In this document: piece after piece, positions 22,651 through 35,992 of the stretch | Layout of the letters: every line of letters begins with the position of its first letter | Numbering within the stretch: position 1 is the first letter of the stretch | Assembly (NCBI RefSeq): GCF_000003815.2 | Contig: NC_049981.1 | Coordinates: forward strand, 12,433,625 to 12,493,624 | DNA length: 60,000 bases | Origin: Branchiostoma floridae | Taxonomy: Eukaryota; Chordata; Leptocardii; Amphioxiformes; Branchiostomatidae | Reading direction: 5' to 3' | The notes under the pieces: model-generated | What the model was told of the DNA's origin: nothing | The model's database searches: none | The model's input: only the letters and a program-made list of their open reading frames with translations | Made by a program: the position numbers and the translations under genes

Positions 22651-22656
22651 AATAAA
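22651..22656 (+). terminator. Polyadenylation signal of the Ig receptor gene
   Basis: AATAAA about 207 bp after the stop codon, within TTCAATAAAACAAAC. It is the first canonical signal downstream. Confidence 0.7.
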
Positions 22657-22979
22657 ACAAACTAAATGTAACGACGTGCTATGTGTGTGGTGTTATGTGG
22701 GTTTCAGGGGGTATGGAATTGATTAAATGCGCGACGTTCATAACTTCGATAATCTCAGAAGAATTTTTATCATTGGTTATGCTTTAGGAGCATTACACAG
22801 AAAGGCAGAATATCGGAGTAACCTAGAAGAATACATTCAATACTGTGCCCGTGACACAATGGACAACCCATTGTAGTTATAATTACATCATCTTAGAGGC
22901 GATCGGACTAAACAGTTACTCTCTGTCTGTCTGTCCTTTGTATGCGGTACTGTCAAAATAAGTTACTCAATCTAATGCA

Positions 22980-23120
22980 ATGCCACATTGTCCATGTTTG
23001 GGACGGCATTGTTAGCAGCGACACCTAGCTGCAGTGCCAACTAGAACCAGTCAGTATTGTCCCGAGGAAGGATACAAACGGTCACCGAAACGTCGGCTGT
23101 TGTAAATGTTTTAGTTAGGA
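22980..23120 (+). repeat. Retroelement coding-end relic
   Basis: A short frame ends PEEGYKRSPKRRLL then TAA, encoded around CCGAAACGTCGG. This tail looks like one I associate with the ends of dispersed retroelement ORFs in aquatic animals. Only about 28 codons are open upstream. The element type is unsure. Confidence 0.35.
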
Positions 23121-23759
23121 CGTAGAAAAAAAACTTGTTATCCAGTGACATTCCAACCTGATGAAATTATACACAGTCAGATGCAATAAGGCAAGAGCAA
23201 GCAGCCTGGCACGCGTGCGTCATCACAAACAACCCCACCCCCTTGCATCCTCGTTCTGACACAAATGACCTCCCAACGATCCTGTTAATGCTAGCGCAGT
23301 GTTGATCCGCACAATTCCGGCAATGAGACAAGCGTCGTGCCAACTGGATTACAAACAATCCTTGATACCACGTCGATAACATAGCGACCATTCTGCCCCG
23401 GATTTAAATAGCATGGCGTGGAGTGCAAAGGGTCTTGTAACATTCATACAAATCAGCAAATAGTACTGTTCAAGGATTCAGTGAAACATCATGTAAACTT
23501 TGTATTGGGTTTCAAGGGCACGTTGTTTTGTAACATGTATAGTACGTTTAATGTGTCCAATGTTTATACTCTACCTACTTGCAGCACGTCCTTGGGCCGG
23601 GGTTTCAGAAAAAAACTCGAGCGGGTACTTTATTTATTGATTGATCTGATAAGGTGGTCCCTTCAGTCTAGCAGACTAATTTCCAAGGGAGCCCTGTACT
23701 GAAGAATAATGTTCAATGAATCCTTTCTTGACAACGTTATTATCGTCAGTATCCTTTTC

Positions 23760-23910
23760 TTACTATAAAAATCCCTCAAATCCCTCAAAGCAGGAAACAC
23801 AATTTCAGGGTTTTTTATTTCAAACTTTTCCAGGGGAAAATCCCCCGGACCCCCCTAGAGGCTCGGGCCTGCGGTGCCCAAAACTCCCCAAAATTAACGA
23901 TGGACAGTCT
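23760..23910. repeat. Low-complexity C-rich dispersed repeat fragment
   Basis: Contains the motif CCCCCGGACCCCCCTAGAGG flanked by T-rich sequence, looking like a fragment of a repeat family rather than coding sequence, although a 107-codon frame crosses it. Confidence 0.35.
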
Positions 23911-24000
23911 CCCACCCCAACAAAATGTGCTGTGCAAAATAAGTGTGGATATCTCTTCACGTTCTTGTGCAATCGTGTATTTTTTTGTATTCATTTTCAG

Positions 24001-24158
24001 TATGTTATACTAGTATCTATGCGCTCGCGGATGTCATAGATTGCAAGCCAGTCAGCGTGCCTAACACGTCAGTAAAATCCGAATCTACCTATTACCCTGA
24101 TAGGGTCACTCCGGAGGTACGACCTCCATTTAGACCACAAACAAATCAGCACAAATAG
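24001..24158 (+). CDS. Candidate alternative last exon of the Ig receptor (cytoplasmic tail)
   Basis: Preceded by a strong acceptor (T-rich tract ending CATTTTCAG at 24000). Read in the phase needed after exon 4 (g then TA), it is open for 52 codons to a TAG. It encodes a short tail starting VCYTSIYALADVIDC and later TYYPD and RPPFRP. VCYTSI fits the ITIM consensus (V/I/L/S-x-Y-x-x-L/V/I). It would replace exon 5 if exon 4 spliced directly to it. No canonical AATAAA lies just downstream. It could also belong to an unseen neighbouring gene. Confidence 0.4.
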
Positions 24159-24426
24159 GCCCGGGGAGACGGGACATCCTGATCCCAGCCCTGACCTCCC
24201 GATCTCTCCTGGTGGGAAAAATTGAAGCATTGAGCACGCCACTCACCGTGCCAATAACTACACTTCTACTCATCACTCACGTAATGTTATCATAAATACA
24301 CATATAAACCTGAGACAGTGTGATTGGGGTTGACAGACTGAGTTACAGCGAGATAACCAGAAGTTTGAAGGAAGGAAGCAATGAAGAGAGTCAAAGTTTG
24401 CCCAGCCTTTAAACGCGTGGTACCCG

Positions 24427-25142
24427 TTAACCCTATCCAGACTGTTTTTTTTTTGGCATTGCTAGGACTGGGGGAGGGGTCTCTAGCTCATTTGGCCCCC
24501 TTTATTATTTAAAAACGGTTTACTGTACGATTACTAAACTTGCAGGGGGTGATGTGATTGTTACTCCTGTAATTTTGATATCATCATAACGTGATATGAC
24601 GTAATTATGACGTCATTAAGTTGATTTTATCGGCTAAATCTGTCTACATAGGGTTCCCATATGCCTTTCAGACACCCGTTGCCATGGCATCACCAAAAAT
24701 TATAAACATACTCATTTTTTGTGCTAACAGTTGCCAACAAAATTCAAGGAAAATTCTTTAAGTTTTTTTTTTTAATTATTTTTGGACAAGGACAATGTGG
24801 CACTGCACTGAAGTTAGTAACTTGTGTAAAAAGTGTCACATACACAGTACAGACAGAAGGTAAATGTAGTCTTTTATCTGCCCGACCGAAGTCAGGTACC
24901 TATTTTTCCACCTGGGTGAAATGAGGAAGGTCGTGTAAAGTGCCCTTCCCAACGTCGTGGGCACGGCGAGTATACTAGTATCGAAATCGGGACATCTAGC
25001 CTCCGAGCCGAACGCTCTTCCAGTTACACTACACACGACGCTAAAAGTTTGGTTGTCCTATCACAATTTGTTTATGCAGTTATACGACGTCAAAGTTGGT
25101 TCAGGCACTTATAGCCTCTCCCTCCAGTCTGGATAGGGTGAA
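24427..25142 (-). mobile_element. piggyBac-type MITE, copy 1 (with nested SINE)
   Basis: Ends are a perfect 14-bp inverted repeat, CCCTATCCAGACTG. Flanks are TTAA on the left and TGAA on the right, a slightly decayed TTAA duplication. TTAA sites plus CCC...GGG ends are diagnostic of piggyBac-like elements. The left interior matches, in reverse complement, the right interior of the copy at 35081-35992 (AAAACGG.TT and GACGTAATTA regions), so the two copies lie in opposite orientation. No transposase frame. Confidence 0.8.
24885..25060 (-). repeat. tRNA-derived SINE nested in the MITE
   Basis: Read on the minus strand it begins with a tRNA-like head: an A-box-like TAACTGGAAGAGCG, an anticodon-arm region and a B-box-like GATTTCGATAC. 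The body then includes the GGTACCTGACTTCGG word shared with copies near 37600 and 49530. Confidence 0.6.
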
Positions 25143-28100
25143 GGATGCTAAGCAAGGATATGTGTAGCAGGCTTGCAGCTTTCAGAATTTTTATAGTATA
25201 CTTCGTGCTCTGAATCACGATTTCTGTGAACGTACACAGATTCATTTGACAGCTATTTTCGGGGAGATGCTAAAATAGTATCTGAAGTTCAAGATAATAT
25301 TAGCATGGAGTCATGGCCACGGTCAGACCGTCGGTATGCTGTCGGAATGACCAGAATGTTCAGCCGATGATGTTCCACGTACGAAACTGTCTGGGTCGGG
25401 GCAGGGGAGATGACGTCATGGTTATGGCACGTTGTCTCTGTATGATGCAGTAAAACGGAATGTCATAATGATTATATTTCACTCTATGCCACATGTATGG
25501 TTGAAATATTTTGTTTTCCTTGAGTTTCTTTTCTTCTCTTTCTCCTTCTTTCAAATCCTCAAATAGATTCACCTTTGCTTTATCTTGGCCAATTTATATA
25601 ACATTTACGCTTATAGCGTTAGGCCTTTAAAACATACTACAGTTTTTATTGCCATTTTTATGGTAAAGGTACACGTTAGACATTGTTTTGTAATGTTGAT
25701 TTTGCACTGGGGTGATTTTGGAACAGCTCAATTTTGCATTGGAGGAAATGGAGTGAAATGTGCCATGTTTGCTTGCAAATGTTGCCTTTTTCGTTGGAAT
25801 ATGAATTGTTACGTAGCGTGATAATGCGTGAAGCTTACGCGTCAATGAGTTCTTAATCTTATGCCAAATCCCTGTCGCTATGAAAGCGATACCTGCCGTC
25901 TACAGGGATTCTAGACTTACACAAGAGCTCCGTATTTGGATTTAGTCCAACTTTTCAAATTCCCAAGAAGGATATGCTGTTGGCAGTGTTTGTGGTGGCG
26001 TGGATGTTCTTGATGTTGAACAGCGCTAGCATAATGTTAGCTCCGGGACTTATGGATGAATTGACATATAACTTGTGGGTTACCGTGGGTAGAAGTACAC
26101 AAAAAAAACAGGGGAAGGTTTGACTGAGTATCCTAACGTCTTTGCAAGGCACTGCAATGAAGCTTATAGTTTTGTTATCTCATGTCAACTATAGACATGC
26201 TTTGATCACGATTATATTGTTACATGGCAAGTAGAGCAGATAAGGAGATTTACAAACAATACATCTAAGTAGAAATGACGTAAAGAATTGGTCAAAATAG
26301 CATTCCTAAGTACTCTATCGTCCCAAAACAGACATTTTATCTTAACATTGATCCCTTGAAAGTTACTGTAATATTTCTATAACTATATGGATAATATTTT
26401 GAGAGGATTGAGATTTCGGCTGTAAGATGGCTTGATATGTTTATAAATAGAAGGGCTTACAATGAGATTTATACAGAAGGTGAATTTAAAGTCACAGTAT
26501 ACATGAAAACAAGTTACAATCTTTATCATTCTGTTTTTATTGTCTTTGGCAAAAAGCAATCACTTCCATGAAAGCTTATGTAATTGTTAGATATGTGCAC
26601 TACCTATGTTTTTGGCTAGAAGATTTCTCAAGCATTTTGCTTTTATTTCATCTTCAATGAATATGAAATTTATATAATACGAAAGAAATGTTGTACTGTG
26701 TATGTGCTGTGTGCGATGTTAGCCTGGTAACCATTCTCCGTGTGCCAGCTAGCGATGTTTCACTGGGCCCACCATACACCTGTTTCTGGCACCCCCTCTC
26801 TACTTACCATTACCCCCTGAGCAAAGTAATTAAAAACAACCCCGTAGAAAATATTACCGGCGTACGCTAATGAAATCGGCGGGTGGTTGACACTCTCAGC
26901 ACCGTAGAGGAAGCTGAGAGCTCACGGAGGAAGCTGAGAGCTCACGGTGGTATAGCTATCAGCCATGCTGTGTGTAAACGTGACAAGACTAGTGTTTGAG
27001 GGGTAACTATATATGCCTTCACAAGGCTTCAGGGGAAAGTGCACCGTCCCAAGTGTACCATTAATCATGGCAGAACGTCAAGCCCCCGGGTAGAAAACTG
27101 GAGTTCCAACTATCTATAGTATCTACGGCGTCAAACCTCACGAGGAATCATATCATATCGCCATACAGACTGCACGCCAAACCATCAACACCATCGCATA
27201 GCTGTCAAGATTGTCTCCCACTGTACTGAAAGGAAATACATTCACCAAGAAGGCCATGTTTTACTGTGTTTTATAGTTTGTTTTTAATATTTGTGGACAG
27301 CATAACCCGAGAATTAAGTTGTGGATGAATCCTTGTGATGCTTAGTATGTGGGCTGTTGTTGGGAAAGTGAAAGTCAAGTTCAATTATGGGCCTCCTGAC
27401 GCTTTCTATGGTACTGCAGCAAAACGTCTGGTTTTGATACCTGGTGTTCTGGACATTCTATGGTCGTGATTTTTTAGTGATATGGCTATTGTGACAGAAA
27501 CCTCGTGTAGGTGGCATGTGATTCAGGTCTACAATGTGTGTATTTTCATTATGTCATGTTCTGGACATATCGTCATATTTTTTAATCATAGATAGTTCAG
27601 GTTTCAAGTTGATAAGTATAAACCACGTTATTGGTGTTTTATTGATCAATAATAGGGTGAAAAGAGGTTCTTAAATCTTTTATCCATTCGTTTTCTTGTC
27701 GGTTAATTACCATTACCAGTTCAGTCCAAAGCGCAATAGCCAATGACAGGTAATTGATGGCCATGATTAAAAATGTAAGACACAGTTAGGCGTCGTGAAC
27801 CGAAATGAAACATGCATTATATATCATTAAAAAACATTACTTCTCCCCCAAACAAAATGTTGAAAAGTGTTACACACGACGTATTACATCTTTATAACTT
27901 GTGTCACGCCATAGCATTTTTTAGGGTGGAATCAAGCCTCCTTGAGAGAACATTTGGGTGAAAGACCACGAGGCTTTAATGGCACAGAAAATGGAGCTAT
28001 AATCTTTGCTCATCGGATGATGGGCCTTCCACTAGCTAAAGTACGTTACTTTCACGGGACTCAAGCACAGGGTCGGAGACATAAAGATTACGTGTCGTTT

Positions 28101-29100
28101 GAGGTTTAAGATCGCAACTCGCTGTTTTGAGTTCTTTCAAATAGCTAAAAACCGCAGATAGGACTACAAGAAAGACCAAGGTACTTCTGTCTACAATGTA
28201 TATTGAAGACTACCGGACATTACTCCACACGTCCGGAGAGTAATCCCCAAATCGTATCCTATACACGTTGTAAATATGGAATTGCCTGTACATATTGCTA
28301 ACATAGATGTCTAATCTTTAGAACATTTCTACAACATAGAAAACTCTTTACGTGAGAAAAGACTTCTAATTGTAATCCAGACTCCCAGAGATATTCTAAT
28401 TGTCAGCCTCTTGAGTTATATATACATAATTATATAGCTAACACCAGTGCACATGACTCACGTCGCTTTGATCCATAATCACAAATCCTATTTTGTTCCA
28501 ATCCTCTTGTCTTTGATGAGTTAATGGGTTCCTGATGGAACAGATAGTGTTGAGTACTGACCTTCTTTTGTACGCTCACATTGCCTATCTCTGGCGATAT
28601 CTTAAACGTGTCGTGAAGTTGTATGTAATGGGCCTTATCGCTAAACGTACGCGTACGCCGAAGTGTTGGAGATAACGGCTTTGAACGTAGGCATTGACTT
28701 ATCGGAAAATGGCCTTTTTGGAAACTTTTCTTTTTACATTATTCGTGTTTATGGTCGTTTAGTCATTTTTACGTTATACCCTGTCCTTAGTACTTGAGTC
28801 TTTCTTCGACAAGAAAAGTGTGATTGCCGCCGTCTTTTGTGTGAAGGCTAAAACTTCACCCTCGCCTGAAACTACCAGACAAAGGAAAACTCCAGTTGAC
28901 CTTTACTCGTGGGGTAACCTATATTTGATGGTCTTAATGGTATTTAGGGATATCAAGTCGACGAACGGTGGTTTCAGGCTGAAATAGTTTCAAAATACCC
29001 TGTTTTTATCCCGTGGATAAAGGTAAACTAGTGTTACATTTGCGGGTTATTATCGCCTTACTCTGGCGACACAGGAATATCTTCTAAATGATATTCAGGC
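25143..29100. other. Gene-free stretch
   Basis: No exon-like frames with splice support on either strand. A direct duplication of about 20 bp (GGAAGCTGAGAGCTCACGG) lies at 26909-26948. The short ORFs present have no protein-like features. Confidence 0.4.
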
Positions 29101-29129
29101 GTCTTAGTACCTGGGTCCATCTAGATCAA

Positions 29130-29530
29130 CTGACAAAGATACCTACTGCAAGTTCGGGAACTTCGGTTCTCAATGGACCTGGAATAATGAATGTAGAGAA
29201 GTTCCTAGAACAGCGAAATCCTATTTCAGGAATTGAAATGTGTCACAAAAGTATATAGAGCATACACGAGTTCATCTAAAGATTAAGCAAGATTGCAGGT
29301 TTGTCAGTGTCTCAATAGACAGGAAATGATAAGCATAGACAAGTTCCTAGAAGAGAAGAATGATAATATCAGGAATTGAAATGACTTGACAAAAGCATGT
29401 ATTGCTTACACGAGCTCATCTTCGATTAAGTAAGATACTTACTGCAGGTTAGTCAGTGTCTCAAAGGGCAGGAAATGATATACATAGACAAGTTCCAGGA
29501 AGAGAAAAATGACATTCCAGGAATGCGCCA
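29130..29530. repeat. Diverged tandem repeat, period about 140 bp, three units
   Basis: Each unit contains AAGTTCC.GGAAGAG, AT.TCAGGAATTGAAATG, ACACGAG.TCATC and GTCAGTGTCTCAA in the same order. Confidence 0.6.
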
Positions 29531-30263
29531 ATGGGTGTGTATACTGAGTCTTAACTAGGATTATAACGACATACCACACTGAAGATGAATCACCTCAAAA
29601 TCACATTACGTGATATCATAGTACTGTGCGGGGGTGGAGCTTTCAACTCGGTCTCCTCTTCCACAGGGACTTTGCCAGAATCGCTGGAGTGGGCGTGAGC
29701 TTATATGCACGTACTCTATCTGACATCATCTCAACACAATGGAATACATCATTCTGCGACAGGAGTTATACAGCAAGAGATCGCGATATAAAACATCAAT
29801 ATATCATATTTTCTAGTATAGACCTGAAATACAGAAGTTCTAAATGGATATCCCTAAAGATCATAAATAACGTGGTGTAATAACGAGTCATCACTTTCTG
29901 CATGTCTACAACATAGGAGTGGAGCCAAACCAGACAGCCAATTAAGATACCCCAGTACCTTTCCCCTAACATCCTGGCAGATTGCCCACTGTGGACACTT
30001 ACCAGGACATACAAACAAATAAACAAACGCATCAATTGATTGCAATACCTCCATCAAACCCCCCAAATTGAAAACAAGTTACGAACTCACTCGTGAAAAA
30101 TATTTATGGCAATGGAAAATTCATGATCAAGAAACAACTAAAATCTAGTTTCCTTCAACACAAAGCTTTCTAGGATTGAATAATATTTAGTAAAGGCGCA
30201 AATGGTACACTTGCATGGTGTCAAGATATAGTACGTTCGACAAGGCTATGTCTTTGATGCCAT

Positions 30264-30316
30264 TTGTTTGTGTGTTTGTTTGTTTGTTTGTTTGCGTGTT
30301 TGTTTGTTTGTTCGAA
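30264..30316 (+). repeat. (TTTG)n microsatellite
   Basis: Runs of TTTG/GTTTGT interrupted by CGTG. Simple sequence. Confidence 0.8.
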
Positions 30317-30879
30317 GGCAGCATTTATATTTTGCTATTCTGCTTACCCACTAAGGTAAGACTGGCTCAGTGGTATCACCACTACTTTACAGTGGGGCTC
30401 TGTACAAGACTACTATCAGTAGATATTATAAATTACCTGGCGGTTTTTAATCGTACTACAGCAGATCTTCCGGTCTTCATGTCTTTTCAAGTTGACATTT
30501 TTTAAGTTTTAAAAAGTTACACAGCCAGAATATTGTTTACAAATTGCACCATCCTAGAGTCAGTATTCAGACTATAACGTCTGTCAAATCATGAGGGCAA
30601 GTGTTATTTCACATCGGATATTTTCTCTGCTCTCAAAAGAGACCTTTCAGCTTTTGATGGATGGTATCATCTGCCTTTCCGGTGCCGGTCATTTCTGAGC
30701 CCTTGTAGCACAAACCGTGATTTCTACACTCTGAACCATAAGAGACTTATGTAGGATCGCCTGGGTTAACACATGGTGCGTTCGGTTAGGAGGGGGCATT
30801 TATTTTTGGCCCTGTGCACGTGACAACACGCCTAATGAGATAGCAGTGTTTTGCCCGGGAGGGCCGGCTACGGCTTGTC

Positions 30880-30887
30880 TATAAAAG
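30880..30887 (+). promoter_or_regulatory. TATA-box promoter
   Basis: TATAAAAG within CTTGTCTATAAAAGCCC. A CACGTG E-box lies about 60 bp upstream (near 30820), and a noncoding exon with a consensus donor begins about 30 bp downstream. A retroelement LTR promoter is an alternative, but no second copy is present in the window. Confidence 0.55.
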
Positions 30888-30909
30888 CCCCCATGCGGTA
30901 AGAAGCCGT

Positions 30910-31032
30910 GAGTAGTGTGGCAATAACAGTTGTGGAGATAGCACGGGCTGGTGGAAACGCTGTCTTGCAAGCAGAGCCAGCCGTTTCTGAGAGTAAAAAT
31001 CGTTCTGAAGATTTATACTAGGGATATTAACG
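30910..31032 (+). other. Probable noncoding first exon (5' UTR)
   Basis: The start is estimated from the TATA box. It ends at TTAACG followed by the consensus donor GTAAGTGT. There is no ATG in the exon. It may be the first exon of the RGK-like GTPase gene, whose coding exon is preceded by an acceptor at 55997. That link is inferred from matching features and strand only. Confidence 0.4.
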
Positions 31033-34000
31033 GTAAGTGTGCTTTGCAATTCTTATAGCAAAATGTATTACTGGTATACACTATACAGTCATGAGTATAC
31101 AGTATATAAATTATATACATATCATAGATGGTATATTTTTGTTTTATTTGCAATCGTATTTTCGACCATATATAGCTGAAATCCTTTGCTTTATCATATA
31201 TCCTATTTTACGTTTAAACAACCAATGATGTTGAAATAGATTTTTTCATGGTGCAAATTCTCAGTTTCGAACCAGCTTTAGTTTCTGTAAATATGCACAT
31301 GTGTATTTTCAATTCCAACTAATATAATCACGATTTGTACTAACATAGTATGGTATCAAGCTGTTACAGCAACATAAAACATTATAGCTGACATGCGCTT
31401 TGCCAAATATGTTATGACAGAGCATTTCTTTTCTGCTTGAACCATAAGATTGTTGCAAAAATACGTGTGCCGAACGTCAAAGCATCAGTTGTGGTCTGGC
31501 AGCCCAGATAAAAAGAGAATCTCCGAGGGAAATTGGGCGGACGCCAGGCCATGGATTGTACAAACAGTGGCTTTTATTTGACATTCCGGACGTCAACAGT
31601 TAGGTCTGCATTAGGGAGGCACTTAGTGAAATCCTTAGTGTGTGTTTTGGGCATGGGACTGACGTGTTTGGGTTGGATAGTGCCATAGCAAGGTCAGAGT
31701 TACTCCACGTAGAGGCTACTAGGCTTGCTTGTTTTCGATGTCTTTCTAGCTGGTGAACAAAATAAAAATCTGACAAAATAGAAAGTCCGGTAAAAGCAAA
31801 ATAAGAGTCGTTCAAAACAAGAAAAAACCTAACCTCTGCTTGGATAGTAAGGTCTGGGATTCTCACTGAACCTAGCGCCACATTCTACACGGCTGAACAA
31901 GAATCTTACGCTATTCTATCACGTTTACTACGCTATTTGTACGCATAAGCATACATATCAAAACTTTGCCTTTGGGATAAAATCTGTGTATCTTCTTTCA
32001 TTCAGTCGAATTTGAAGCTAAGTAGTAATTCCTTGTTATTTGATAACAACTATAGTTCTTTTCTATTTATTAATTAACAGTATACGTTTAGGCATATCGA
32101 GCGTATCACACGATGTATCGTTGCTTTGAATCGTAAAACATCTAAATATGCCTTACATAATCAAATATGCAGCATACGCTATTTAAAGGCATGTTTTTGT
32201 TTGTTTATGGGTTGGGACTTAGCATTGAGAGGAAGTGAATTTTCCCTTTTTAGTCGTGCGACATTTTCTGTAAGGTCATACGGATCTAGTTTCAAGGTCG
32301 ACTGTCCCTGGGGAGGGCATATCTTGTCAAAATTATGCAAATTTGGTCAGGGTATCACTTATCAACTCCAAATAGGTGAAAATTGTGTTTCTCTTGAAGC
32401 AAGCAGTCACTATTCATCACTTAACTACAGTAGTAACGTTTATTTTCACACTAATGCGCAAAACGTAATTGTACAAAGATGTGTGCATCTATGACACTAC
32501 TGACGAATATTTCAATCAATGATTCGTTCTTAATGTACTCATGACACGATTTCTGCAATGCCCCGAAACATAGTACTATTTTACAAAAGGAAAATTATAG
32601 GGTAGGCAGTACTTTGAAGAAGAAGAGTGGTATAGAATATGGATTTTTAATAGAATTACATTGTCTGGTCCGGCCATTGATTTCATTTCAGGAAGAATTT
32701 GCTGCAGGCTGCAAACCTGTCTGGGGTTCCCAGAGGCCTTTGCCTTATTAGGTTGACACGAATTTGCTTTCAAGGCTACAGATCACTGATATGTTATACC
32801 CTGATACTCCAGTAGCCAATTGTCACATGGACTTTATTTCATGGATTCCTGACCTCCAAGCAGATGTGAGTACTCACTCTTAGTGCTTTGATAAACATGT
32901 ATGAGCATGTTCACGGATCCAACTGCTCATTTGCAGGTCCAATATAAAGGTCTCTGACTTGTAAACAGTTTTTGTCTCGACCATGTTTTGTATATGTCAA
33001 GAATATGGCCTTCGTCATCCCTGTTCCCATAACAATGTCCAGACATGTTCTGTTTGTTTATCAGGGGCCTTCATCTTTGACCTGCGCATACGCAGTTGGA
33101 TCTTTGAACAAGCTTATTTGACGTCAGTCACAGAAACGTTGCCGAATCCTACAACTTATAACCAAATCCTATAATAAAGCCCAAGATAACCAAATCCAAG
33201 CTAGTAAAGCCCAATACTTTAAAAATGGAGATAAAGATGTATAAGTTCACTTCAACTGCAAGTTCACTAATGCTCCACTGGCACTGCCCCAAGCAATCAC
33301 TCGTGCCCACTTACCAATGAACGACCTTTTTCGTCAATCCTTACTTTATCTTGAAATGTATCTTAACTTGCTAATTGGATTGCTGCTCCAGCCCGACATC
33401 GATCTCGTCCTCTTTTATGATACAAAAGTTAACTTTTCCTAACTAGAATTCTACCAATAGTCCGATTCTCAGATACCTTACTTCATTAACTCTCGCACCG
33501 ATAAGGTCTCGCGAGACTTGAGCCGAAAAGTCTCGAGAGAGTTCGAGCAAGATTTGCACAAAAACGAGATCTTTGTTCAAACGAAGGTCACCAATTTGGC
33601 TTTTCATCTAATCAAATCTTTTGCTATCAACTGAAGGTCTTGCCCTTGTCCATCATTTCCTAGTTAATTTCGTTTGCTGAGATTTTGCTAGCGATGGTGT
33701 GCAGCGCACGTGTACGTATGTACGCACGACGCATACTATTGAACAATCACAAACTTTAACTTAACACAATTTCAAAGAATGTCATGGTTGAGTTCAACGA
33801 ATGCCATGAAAGCTTTTCGCTTGAACAGTCAGACTGATTGGTTTAAAAGCTAAAAGGCCAGAGACATGTCTCCCGAATTCATTGAAAGACGCAGTTTACA
33901 TTTCGATGTGCGTACAGTGTCTTGCGATGTACGCATATATATAAGACTGCCTTCTCAGTCGATCTGTAAACGTCATACGACCAAAGCCCTTAGATACCTT

Positions 34001-35080
34001 TAGTATGCGTAAGTTGAGCTGAGTCCACGATGGAATCTGATATTCGTTGTGCTTTTAGATACTTCATCACTTGACTGAAATACTGATTTGATTAACCAGG
34101 ACGTATGAAAGTATGCACCAATGACCATTCAACTAGCCGAAGGGCTAGCCCTCATAACGTAACGTAACAAACCACATTTGTACATAAAGACTACAAGCTG
34201 CAAAATCCGGGCGGATTTATTTGATCCACTCACACCGGTATGAACACCAACTCTTCCATAAGTGCCTAGGGATCGTTAACGTGTTCGTGGTGTGACTCTC
34301 CTCAAATACGAGACCTCCGTTCTATCCGAGAGATGTCCTTAGTCACATTTAGGTACTCATTTTTACCTGAGTGAAGGGAGAATATTGGTGTAATGTGTCA
34401 AAAGTAACCTGCCTCCAGGTTCAACAACCCTTAACATGAGGACACGACACTTGTAAGTTCAAAGGTCTTGCTGTATCTTTGCCTTACATGTAGACAAATG
34501 CATTTGGCACATACAGTGGGACACACATGGCTCTGATAGGGCGGTGCACTGGTTAGTGTTTTCCCCACACCTCAGTCCATTTGAGGTTGAACTCCATGGG
34601 GAATCTAAATCTGGGTCAACTTTGTTTCCTTAAAGCACAAGATGAAAGCCTGCAGACTCTGAGGAAAATTGCTATTTTCAGTCTGTGATTTATAGTGAAA
34701 GGATTGGTGCGGTTACACGCCACACTCACATAAAACATCTGATAGCTACGAATAGAAATACAAAACATCATGTGTAGCTATGCCCAAACACAAGGTATTG
34801 ATTCGGCATCAGTGGAACAACTGCAGCAACAGAGGGCATGACCATGCTATGAGGTGCTGCCAGGTAAAAGCTAGAGGTTATATTGAAACCGACAGCTTCA
34901 TTTTCACCGTAGTATAACAATCACCATGTAGCTCCTCGTCATACACCGTAGGCAAGACTTATATCATTAGTTATCTAACAGGTTGAGGTAGTATGCTTGA
35001 TATTACACTTTAAGAGTTCAGATATGTGTAATCAAATTCGTAAATGAAACTTGAACATTTAGCATGATTTTATTCTAATT
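31033..35080. other. Gene-free stretch (possible giant intron)
   Basis: Contains a TCTCGCGAGA palindrome at 33507-33516, a motif known from some vertebrate promoters, but with no exon nearby. The longer short ORFs (31600-31881 minus, 32126-32494 plus) show no domain or splice support. Confidence 0.35.
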
Positions 35081-35992
35081 TTAACCCTATCCAGACGGGG
35101 GGGGGGGCTAAAAGTGCCCGCGCAAACTTTGACGTCGGATAACTGCCGAACGAAGTGTACTAGGACTACGAAACTTGGTGACTTTTCCTAAAATATTGTT
35201 AGCAACAATTCTGCGAAAAAAATTTTAGTTTATAATTTTTCGTGTTGCCATGGCAACGGGTTTCTGACAGGCATATTTTACCAAATTTACTAATTTCAGT
35301 TTGAATTATGGGATTTCATAGTTTTATTGCTAAACCAAACTTGTTTATCTATATCATTAAGATCCTGTGTAATTTTAAGTTACATTTCTAATTAATTATT
35401 CATAATTTATGCTAATTTGATGACGTCATGGGTCAAAATCCAAAATGGCGGACAATGCCATTTTTAACGATAAATACATGTTATTTTTACTCAAATTCCG
35501 TCAAAATCTTTTGTTTTCTTACAAAACACAATCATTTGAACCTTTTTAGTCCACTTCCATCGGGTTTTGGGATTATATGTGGAAAAAATCGTATTTTACA
35601 AAATTTAAGCTTGTCGATCCAAGATGGCGGACAAATGACGTCATTTTCTGACGTCATATTGGCGTCAGTGTCGTCATTGGCAACAAAAGTTTTGGTAGAC
35701 ATAGAAACCAATACGATAACCTTTATAGTCATCGTTTTTTAAATGCCTTTAAGTATAGCGGAAATTTTATATGTAGACGATTTTAGCCTAAGATATTACA
35801 TTATGACGTCATAATTACGTCGTATTACGTCATAACGATACCAAACTTACAGAAATATAAAACTTTACTAGTACATCATTCCCTCCAAATTTGGTGATCG
35901 TAACTTAAGCCGTTTTGAAATTACGAAGGGGGGGTCAGAAGAGCCCCCCCGGTCCCAGGTATCCAAAAAAAGCCCGGTCTGGATAGGGTTAA
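35081..35992 (+). mobile_element. piggyBac-type MITE, copy 2
   Basis: 904 bp between intact TTAA duplications (35081-35084 and 35989-35992). Ends are CCCTATCCAGAC and its complement, followed inward by G-rich and C-rich runs. The interior is AT-rich with many GACGTCA words and no transposase. Confidence 0.85.

Noticed and set aside
31600-31881. 93-codon minus-strand frame
   Set aside because: No domain, no splice sites and no coding-like composition.
32126-32494. 122-codon plus-strand frame
   Set aside because: Long for chance, but no motif, signal or splice context could be found.
33507-33516. TCTCGCGAGA as a promoter
   Set aside because: The motif is intact, but no exon, start site or other promoter element is near.
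33935-33960. TATATATAAG plus TCAGTC as TATA and initiator
   Set aside because: Spacing of about 20 bp is too short, and no exon follows.
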